This document shows positions 1-5,992 of a DNA stretch of 7,762 bases, piece by piece. This DNA is from Gemmatimonadota bacterium (GTDB lineage: Bacteria; Gemmatimonadota; Gemmatimonadetes; Gemmatimonadales; GWC2-71-9). Within the stretch, counting starts at the first letter, position 1; each line of letters opens with the position of its first letter. Below the pieces are notes generated by a model, which saw nothing but the letters and a program-made list of their open reading frames with translations, had not been told where the DNA came from and ran no database searches. The translations under genes and the position numbers were made by a program. The stretch is from assembly GCA_003220975.1 (NCBI GenBank), contig QHTX01000131.1, positions 9,204-16,965 on the forward strand, written 5' to 3'.

Positions 1-451
1 GCACCACCTTGCCGGTGTAGCCGGCGATGATCACTGAATCCGTATTCGCCGAGACGTTGCCCGTGAAGCGCACGATGGTGTTGAGGGTCTCGAGGCTCAG
101 GCCGCGCGGATCGAACTGCACCGAGTCCTGCGTGGCGCTGAGCGTGACGTTGAAGTCCTGGTACACGTTCTTGACTTGGCCCACGGTGTCGATCGTTACC
201 TGCCCGGGCCGGCAGGACGTCACCCACACCCCGGACGATGCACCGTAGGCGAAGTGGTCCGCCGCACGGCAGCCCCGCTGGATCGCGAGCGAGCGCGCGG
301 TCACGACGTAGGTCCCGGCCGCCACGCGCGCCGAGCGCACGTTCGTCTTGTCGAGCACGCCGTGAATCTTGGGAAACCCCACCGCCGCGATCAGCCCGAT
401 CAGGATGATCACGATCATCAATTCGACCGCCGAAAAGCCTGAGCGCGTCAT
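1..451 (-). CDS. GspH/FimT-family minor pseudopilin, partial (3' end beyond the window)
   Basis: Minor pilin/pseudopilin expected to enter the inner membrane and be processed by prepilin peptidase, then prime or decorate a type IV pilus or type II secretion pseudopilus. The visible 150 codons begin MTRSG|FSAVELMIVIILIG. This is a class III signal with a short positive leader, Gly at -1, Phe at +1, Glu at +5 and a hydrophobic helix of about 20 residues. The downstream part has two cysteines (about 63 and 81) and an FDPRGLS segment followed by a strand ending YTGKVV, the C-terminal pattern of the GspH/FimT domain, so probably only a few residues are missing. The ATG is chosen because GGGAGG lies 7 nt upstream and the leader starts there. 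It lies 134 bp after the sigma-54 activator gene, with its own possible regulatory sites in that gap. FimT versus GspH cannot be decided from this fragment. Confidence 0.88.
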   Translation of the reverse strand, partial: MTRSGFSAVELMIVIILIGLIAAVGFPKIHGVLDKTNVRSARVAAGTYVVTARSLAIQRGCRAADHFAYGASSGVWVTSCRPGQVTIDTVGQVKNVYQDFNVTLSATQDSVQFDPRGLSLETLNTIVRFTGNVSANTDSVIIAGYTGKVV

Positions 452-457
452 GCGCAC

Positions 458-465
458 GCCTCCCG
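458..465 (-). promoter_or_regulatory. Ribosome-binding site of the FimT/GspH gene
   Basis: The minus strand reads GGGAGG 7 nt before the ATG at 451, a strong Shine-Dalgarno match. It fixes the start at the short prepilin leader. Confidence 0.6.
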
Positions 466-479
466 TTGGGGGGAGATCC

Positions 480-496
480 TATCAGACTTCGTGCCG
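480..496 (-). promoter_or_regulatory. Weak candidate sigma-54 promoter for the FimT/GspH gene
   Basis: The minus strand reads CGGCACGAAGTCTGATA. The -24 half (GGCACG) matches the sigma-54 consensus perfectly, but the -12 half has GA where GC is expected, 10 nt after the GG. A start site near 471 would give a leader of about 20 nt. The imperfect -12 element and the shorter spacing than at the two pilin genes keep this at low confidence. An ordinary promoter in the AT-rich stretch 500-530 is an alternative. Confidence 0.25.
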
Positions 497-553
497 GAGG
501 CTAATATGTTGTATTTGTTAGCGTTACGACATAGAGTGGGGACCGGCGCGAGC

Positions 554-585
554 TGCAAAATGCTGCATACGTGCAAAATACTGCA
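554..585. repeat. Direct repeat TGCAAAATRCTGCA x2, probable activator or repressor site
   Basis: Two 14-mers, TGCAAAATGCTGCA (554-567) and TGCAAAATACTGCA (572-585), sit 18 bp apart. Each is bounded by TGCA, so each is itself partly palindromic; the second extends to GTGCA...TGCAC at 571-586. They fill the space just after the stop codon of the activator gene and lie 103-134 nt before the FimT/GspH start, a usual distance for an enhancer-type site of a sigma-54 activator. The binding protein is unknown. Confidence 0.5.
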
Positions 586-1937
<1,352 letters not shown>

Positions 1938-1941
<4 letters not shown>

Positions 1942-3113
1942 ACCTCACCCCCTGACCCCCTCTCCGCGTTGCGGAGAGGGGGAACGTGAGGCGCCGCCGG
2001 AAAGAACATTTTGAACGCGGCCCCGCCTTCGCGGGCAGGGTCCACCCACACGACGCCGCCCATGTCGTGCACGGCGCGTGCGACGATGGCGAGGCCGAGC
2101 CCGGTGCCGCGCCCGGGCTCCTTGGTCGTGTAGAACGGCTCGAAGATCTTGTCGCGATCTTCCGCGGCGACGCCCGGACCGGAGTCGGCGACGAGCAGCA
2201 GGGCCCCTGCCTGCCCGGCCGCGAACTCCACCCGTGCGGGTCGCCGCTCGTATCCCCGCGGGAACGCGGTCCGGCCCGCATCCGTCGCCCGCTTCGGCGC
2301 GGCGCGCCCTGGCTCGTACGCCCACGGGCGGGCCCCGAGCACGACGAGGCCACCGGACGCGGCATCTACGGCATTCAGGACCAGGTTCACGATGACCTGC
2401 TCCAGCAGGTAGGCGCGACCGAGAATGTGCGGCACGCCCGCGGCGATTTCGAGGTCGGCGCGCACCGCTTTCAGGGCGCCCTGGGCCTCCAGCAGCGCGT
2501 GCGCGCCGCGCAGCACCGCGACCGGATCGAGCGGCGCCAGGGGCTCCTCCTGAGGCCGGGCGTAGTCGAGCAGGCCCCGGACGATCTGGTCGATGCGGTC
2601 GAGCTCGCGCGTCAAGCCGGCGACCACCTCGCCGTCGGCTCCGCGGCGGCGCAGCACCTCCACGTACGTCCCGATCGCTCCCAACGGGTTCCCGACCTCG
2701 TGGGCGATCCCGGCCGCGAGCCGTCCGATGCTCGCCAGTTTCTCCGAGCGGACGAGCTGGCTCTGGGCATCGAGCAGGTGATCGGTCATGCGGTTCAGCC
2801 GCTCGGCCAGGACCTGGAAGTCCCGGGTCTCGGCCGCCGGAGCCCGGGCCGCGAAATCGCCGGCGGCTACCGCGTCGGCGACCGCGACAAGCCGTTCCAC
2901 GGGGCGCAAGACGAGCCGGCTCACCAGATAGCGACCGAAGAAGATGAACACCACCACGTCGAGCGCGACGGTGGTGAGGATGAAGGGGAGCGCCCGATCG
3001 GGGGCGAGCGCGGCCACGAGCAGCACCGTGCCCACCCCGAGCAGCAGCGCCGCCGCTGCCAGAAAGGCGAGGTTGAAGAGCAGCTCGGTGCGGAGCGACG
3101 GCCGTGCGCCCAT
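1938..3113 (-). CDS. Two-TM HAMP sensor histidine kinase, PilS/NtrB-like partner of the regulator
   Basis: Inner-membrane kinase of 391 aa predicted to phosphorylate the adjacent response regulator. TM1 is about 10-36 and TM2 about 42-64, with only about five residues between them (APDRA), so there is almost no periplasmic sensor domain. A HAMP-like linker (about 65-116) leads to a HisKA domain with the H-box AGIAHEVGNPLGAI (H138). The HATPase has the N-box NLVLNAVDAA (N247), G1 DSGPGV (310-315), FEPFYTTK (324-331) and G2 GRGTGLGL. About 30 residues rich in Arg, Ala and Pro (262-293) lengthen the N-box to G1 distance. The last 17 residues are encoded by a palindromic repeat. The start is uncertain: ATG at 3113 is preferred, TTG at 3125 is possible, and neither has a clear ribosome-binding site. 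No separate promoter is evident, so transcription may come from read-through of the pilin terminator. Confidence 0.9.
1943..1991. repeat. Two-tier palindromic repeat, copy 2, at the kinase/regulator junction
   Basis: A perfect 12-bp inner stem (1956-1967 with 1971-1982) has the same GTT loop as copy 1, and outer arms CCTCAC (1943-1948) and GTGAGG (1986-1991) pair. It has the same orientation as copy 1. One inner pair differs by a compensated change: A763-T769 in copy 1 is G1966-C1972 here. It encodes residues 375-391 of the kinase in a different reading frame from copy 1 and carries the GGGGGTGAGG stretch just before the regulator ATG. Confidence 0.8.
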
Positions 3114-3130
3114 GGACGGATACAAAGTAC

Positions 3131-3164
3131 AAAAAACGAGCGGCGGGGAGGTCCCCCGCCGCTC
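3131..3164 (-). terminator. Strong intrinsic terminator after the downstream pilin gene
   Basis: On the minus strand an 11-bp perfect GC-rich stem (3154-3164 with 3138-3148) has a 5-nt loop and is followed by G and six T (3131-3136). It begins 27 nt after the pilin stop and ends about 18 nt before the kinase ATG, so it should separate abundant pilin mRNA from the kinase/regulator message. Confidence 0.9.
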
Positions 3165-3608
3165 AGTACGTCCGTTACCCCTGCAGCGAGCTTACCGGCA
3201 AACCGGCGCGCCCTCCGCATCCGCCGTCGTGGCCGGCGCCGTAGGCGTCACTGCACCCACGTAAATCGCGCAGCTCTTCGCCGTGTTGATGTTCGTGAGG
3301 CTGACACTCCACCCCGCCGCCGTGCCGGTGCCGACCGTGATCGTGCCGCGCCCGTTACCGACGGTGGCACACCACGCCGCGTTGCCTGCAGGCGCTGGGT
3401 TGACGCAGCTGGTGCTGGTCGTGTACTTGACGGAGTCAGCGAAGTACGCCTCTTCCGCCGTCACCATGTTCCGAAGGTCCGACTTCATCGAGGAGATGTA
3501 CGCCTTCTCCTTCGTGTTGGCGAACTTCGGGATCGCGATGGCGGCCAGAATGCCGATGATCACCACCACGATCAACAGCTCAATGAGCGTGAAGCCCTTG
3601 CGGTTCAT
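3138..3608. repeat. Pilin gene plus terminator stem, tandem copy A
   Basis: This block matches 3817-4287 at about 97% by eye (roughly 14 differences in 471 bp). Identity includes the 3' untranslated part and the whole terminator stem, and stops abruptly at the base of the hairpin on one side and near the start codon on the other. Ten of the differences fall within about 28 bp encoding residues 80-88. Unit offset is 679 bp. Confidence 0.9.
3192..3608 (-). CDS. Type IV pilin, PilA-like, copy A (downstream)
   Basis: Structural pilin of 138 aa, processed by prepilin peptidase and assembled into a type IV pilus. The class III leader MNRKG|FTLIELLIVVVIIG is followed by the conserved helix LAAIAIPKFANTKEKAY, with Gly at -1, Phe at +1 and Glu at +5. 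The C-terminal head is rich in Ser, Thr, Gly and Ala, with four cysteines (68, 80, 113, 137) able to form two disulfides, and ends AEGAPVCR. No GspG-type calcium or C-terminal pattern is seen, so a pilin is preferred over a major pseudopilin. The ATG is chosen because the leader is of normal length and AGGGGG lies 6 nt upstream; an in-frame extension to 3674 would run into the promoter. A sigma-54 promoter lies upstream and a strong terminator downstream. It differs from copy B at residues 69, 81, 83, 86, 87 and 98 only. Confidence 0.95.
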   Translation of the reverse strand: MNRKGFTLIELLIVVVIIGILAAIAIPKFANTKEKAYISSMKSDLRNMVTAEEAYFADSVKYTTSTSCVNPAPAGNAAWCATVGNGRGTITVGTGTAAGWSVSLTNINTAKSCAIYVGAVTPTAPATTADAEGAPVCR

Positions 3609-3664
3609 CTGTTCCCCCTGTTGGTGCTGGATGAGGCAACGTGTTTCAAACCGCCCCCAGATGT

Positions 3665-3680
3665 TGCAACCCATATGCCT
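3665..3680 (-). promoter_or_regulatory. Sigma-54 (-24/-12) promoter of pilin copy A
   Basis: The minus strand reads AGGCATATGGGTTGCA: GG at -24, GC at -12 exactly 10 nt later, with GGCA and TTGCA matching the TGGCACN5TTGCW consensus. Transcription should start near 3654, giving a leader of about 46 nt with a good ribosome-binding site. The -12 GC begins 58 nt from the first base of the ATG, the same as at pilin copy B. Confidence 0.8.
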
Positions 3681-3730
3681 AGTTAACGTCCATTCGACAA
3701 CGTGCTACCCAGTAACGACTTAGCATTTCA

Positions 3731-3750
3731 GTGTCATAGCACTGTGTCAT
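3731..3750. promoter_or_regulatory. Possible PilR-type upstream activating site, GTGTCAT x2
   Basis: GTGTCAT occurs at 3731-3737 and 3744-3750, about 78-95 nt upstream of the predicted start site of pilin copy A. Pseudomonas PilR is known to bind clustered TGTC-containing sites at similar distance. The stretch also contains the inverted pair CAGTG/CACTG (3729-3733, 3740-3744). The remaining part of the 208-bp gap (3609-3816) is clearly more AT-rich than the genes and shows no other gene. Confidence 0.35.
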
Positions 3751-3808
3751 ATCGGTCTTGGTGAAATTAGCGATTTTGTGCGATTGCCTCTTGCATATCG
3801 CGGCTCGT

Positions 3809-3843
3809 CAAACGAAGAGCGGCGGGGAGGTCCCCCGCCGCTC
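3809..3843 (-). terminator. Hairpin after pilin copy B with a broken U-tract
   Basis: The same 11-bp stem and loop as the copy A terminator (3833-3843 with 3817-3827). On the minus strand it is followed by TTCGTTTGACG instead of six T. The stem should still stabilise the mRNA 3' end, but termination is probably weaker, so some transcripts may continue into pilin copy A. Confidence 0.65.
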
Positions 3844-4287
3844 AGTACGTCCGTTACCCCTGCAGCGAGCTTACCGGCAAACCGGCGCGCCCTCCGCATC
3901 CGCCGTCGTGGCCGGCGCCGTGGGCGTCACTGCACCCACGTAAATCGCGCAGCTCTTCGCCGTGTTGATGTTCGTGAGGCTGACACTCCACCCCGACGCC
4001 GTGCCGGTGCCGACCGTGATCGTACCGGCCGAGTTGCCGATCGTGGGGCACCACGCCGCGTTGCCTGCAGGCGCTGGGTTGATGCAGCTGGTGCTGGTCG
4101 TGTACTTGACGGAGTCAGCGAAGTACGCCTCTTCCGCCGTCACCATGTTCCGAAGGTCCGACTTCATCGAGGAGATGTACGCCTTCTCCTTCGTGTTGGC
4201 GAACTTCGGGATCGCGATGGCGGCCAGAATGCCGATGATCACCACCACGATCAACAGCTCAATGAGCGTGAAGCCCTTGCGATTCAT
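3817..4287. repeat. Pilin gene plus terminator stem, tandem copy B
   Basis: Counterpart of 3138-3608. The flanks are unrelated: beyond the hairpin base and upstream of the ATG the two copies no longer align, except for a CAGGGGG ribosome-binding site and the equally spaced sigma-54 elements. Confidence 0.9.
3871..4287 (-). CDS. Type IV pilin, PilA-like, copy B (upstream)
   Basis: Second 138-aa pilin with the same prepilin leader, N-terminal helix and four cysteines as copy A. The six amino-acid differences (I69, P81, I83, S86, A87, S98 here; V, A, V, G, R, A in copy A) all lie between residues 69 and 98, five of them on the stretch just after C80, likely a surface loop of the head domain. 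The first 68 codons are almost identical even at silent positions (codon 2 is AAT here, AAC in copy A). An open frame extends upstream to 4578, but it passes through the promoter and lacks a leader, so the ATG at 4287 with its CAGGGGG ribosome-binding site is chosen. It is the first gene after the TMTC-like pair, with its own sigma-54 promoter in the gap. The two copies may form mixed pili or serve as alternates. Confidence 0.95.
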   Translation of the reverse strand: MNRKGFTLIELLIVVVIIGILAAIAIPKFANTKEKAYISSMKSDLRNMVTAEEAYFADSVKYTTSTSCINPAPAGNAAWCPTIGNSAGTITVGTGTASGWSVSLTNINTAKSCAIYVGAVTPTAPATTADAEGAPVCR

Positions 4288-4299
4288 GCAACCCCCTGC

Positions 4300-4312
4300 G
4301 CAAACCGTTTGC
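4300..4312. repeat. Short perfect inverted repeat in the leader of pilin copy B
   Basis: GCAAAC-C-GTTTGC, a 6-bp inverted repeat with one central base, lies just upstream of the ribosome-binding site (4291-4296). It is absent from the copy A leader. It could be a protein site or a small leader structure; nothing shows which. Confidence 0.35.
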
Positions 4313-4343
4313 CTATGGGCCAAGACTTGCCGGGACAGATTCG

Positions 4344-4359
4344 AGCAAGGGCTGTGCCG
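4344..4359 (-). promoter_or_regulatory. Sigma-54 (-24/-12) promoter of pilin copy B
   Basis: The minus strand reads CGGCACAGCCCTTGCT. GGCAC and TTGCT match the sigma-54 consensus, and 10 nt separate GG from GC. The predicted start is near 4333, giving a leader of about 46 nt. The rest of the 205-bp gap (4288-4492) holds no gene. Possible activator half-sites are TGTC at 4394-4397 and its inverse GACA at 4419-4422, inside a loose inverted repeat of CGTCGTGTCG and CGACGACGACA. Confidence 0.85.
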
Positions 4360-4492
4360 ACGCTGGGCCCCGCGACCATAACGCCATTCGTCGTGTCGAG
4401 TTAACAACCCGCGACGACGACAATGCCGCCCCTCGGAGCCGCGCCGCGCCATAGTGTTTTGCATGGCCGGCCTCCGGCTCGCAAGAGGGAAG

Positions 4493-5992
4493 TCAGGGTC
4501 TACCGGGGGGCCGGATGCGGGCCAGGAGCGACTCGGCGACGGCCCCATCGCCTCGGGCCCGGGCCATGCGGGCCTCATACCAGTAGTAGAAGTCGCAGCG
4601 CGAGCAGAGCGCCTCGAGGCGGTGCAGCGTTGAGTCGGCCAGCGCGGAGCGGCCGAGCGAGAGGGCGGCGTCGGCGCCCGCGACGTGCACCCACGGCAGC
4701 TTGTCGTACCTGCTCGTCGCGATGCGATACGCCTCGAGCGCCTTTTCCGGGTCGTGCTGGGCGAGGTAGATCCCGACCATACGCCCCGGTCCGTCGAACG
4801 AGCGCGGCGAGTCCACCAGTTCGCTCAGCACGACCGTGAGCTGGTCTCGAAATACAGGGACGCGCAGCGCGGTGCGCACGCCTCCCGCCAGCACCAGGAG
4901 GGCGACGAGGAGTCGCCGCGGCGCGAGCGGCACGCGCGCGAGCGCGGCGCCTGCGGCCAGGACGAGACCGGCGGACGGCAGGTACAGCGTGCGCTCGGCG
5001 ACGAGAACGCCCACGGGGAACACGAGGTTGGCGACCGGCAGCAGGGCAATGCCGATCCAGCCCAGGCCGTACGCCTCGAGGCGGCGCCCCCGGCGCCACG
5101 CGAGTGTGATCAGCGCCGCCCAGACGGCGAAGCACGCGAGGCCGAGCGCCAAGCGCGCGTCGAGCGCCGACGGGACGAGCGTGCGCTCGTCAGGGGAATA
5201 GTCCACACGCAGGTGCAGTGGGAACAGGAGCAGGCGCGCGAAGTCCGCGAAGGCAGCGACCGCGGTCAGCCGCATTTGGAGCGGCGTCGCCCCGATGAAA
5301 TGGGGCGCCCAGTGTATGATCTCCGCGTACGGCGCCAGCACGGCGTGGCGCACCGCACCGTATGCGACGCCCAACACCACCCAGGCCGCGACGTAGGCGG
5401 CCATGCGACGCCGGGCAGGTCGCCGTCCCACCCTGACGATCCAGCCCCACGCGATCAGCGCCGGGACCACCGCGCCGGTTTCCTTGCTCAGCAGGGCGGC
5501 GACCGACGCGAGGAGGCTCCACCCGAGACTGTCCCGCTCCAGGGCGGCGTACACGGCGAGCAACGCGAACAGCGCCGCCATCAGCTCCGCGCGGCCCACG
5601 ATATTCGCCACCGCTTCGACATGCACGGGATGCACCGCGAAGATCAGGCCGGCGACCAGCGCTGCGCGATCGCCGCTCCAGCGTCGCGCCAACAGGGTAA
5701 CCGCGACGCTCGTCGCGGCATGCCACAGCAGATTGACTCCGTGAAACCACGCCGCGGCCCCAAGCTGCCAATCCACGGCGTAGCTCGCGATCGTGAGCGG
5801 CCGGTACAGCCCGCCACCGAATGCGTCAGGCCAATACGCGGCGGCGAAGGCACGCCACAGTGCGCTGGGTGTGTGGACGAAGGCGTTCGTGTAGATGATC
5901 GTGAGGTCGTCCCACGCCCAGCGGTTCCAAAGGGCCCCGAGGTACACCACGCCGGCGCAGGCGGCAACGGCGCAATAGAGGCGCCTCGTCAT
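4493..5992 (-). CDS. TMTC-like multi-pass membrane protein, putative O-glycosyltransferase, paralogue 1
   Basis: A 499-aa inner-membrane protein with many hydrophobic helices. Motifs in order are WDD (27-29, first extracytoplasmic loop, the usual place for the catalytic acid in GT-C enzymes), LYRPLTIASY (62-71), HPVHVEAVANIVGRAE (121-136), LSKETG (168-173), and ERTLYLPSAG (333-342). The last 100 residues form TPR-like helix pairs with a CSRC motif (463-466). This order matches the TMTC family, whose animal members O-mannosylate Ser/Thr using a lipid-linked sugar; those proteins have many more TPRs. The ATG overlaps the stop of the upstream paralogue (ATGA), so translation is probably coupled. 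Pilin genes follow 205 bp downstream, which makes exported pilins plausible substrates. Many bacterial relatives are annotated only as tetratricopeptide proteins, so the enzyme role is inferred. The same frame stays open to 7057, but that extension is off-frame readthrough of paralogue 2. Confidence 0.88.
   Translation of the reverse strand: MTRRLYCAVAACAGVVYLGALWNRWAWDDLTIIYTNAFVHTPSALWRAFAAAYWPDAFGGGLYRPLTIASYAVDWQLGAAAWFHGVNLLWHAATSVAVTLLARRWSGDRAALVAGLIFAVHPVHVEAVANIVGRAELMAALFALLAVYAALERDSLGWSLLASVAALLSKETGAVVPALIAWGWIVRVGRRPARRRMAAYVAAWVVLGVAYGAVRHAVLAPYAEIIHWAPHFIGATPLQMRLTAVAAFADFARLLLFPLHLRVDYSPDERTLVPSALDARLALGLACFAVWAALITLAWRRGRRLEAYGLGWIGIALLPVANLVFPVGVLVAERTLYLPSAGLVLAAGAALARVPLAPRRLLVALLVLAGGVRTALRVPVFRDQLTVVLSELVDSPRSFDGPGRMVGIYLAQHDPEKALEAYRIATSRYDKLPWVHVAGADAALSLGRSALADSTLHRLEALCSRCDFYYWYEARMARARGDGAVAESLLARIRPPGRP

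Noticed and set aside
3114..3125. TTG at 3125 as the kinase start
   Set aside because: It adds only four residues, has no ribosome-binding site and lies next to the terminator T-run. The ATG at 3113 is preferred but not certain.
3609..3674. Upstream in-frame extension of pilin copy A
   Set aside because: It would put 22 extra residues before the prepilin leader and run across the sigma-54 promoter and ribosome-binding site.
4299..4314. A second -24/-12 match (AGGCAAACGGTTTGCG) before pilin copy B
   Set aside because: Transcription would begin almost at the start codon and exclude the ribosome-binding site. The site at 4344-4359 fits better and has the same spacing as at copy A.
4465..4479. 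Hairpin GCCGG-CCT-CCGGC after the TMTC-like gene as a terminator
   Set aside because: The stem is only 5 bp and no T-run follows on the minus strand; no convincing terminator was found here.
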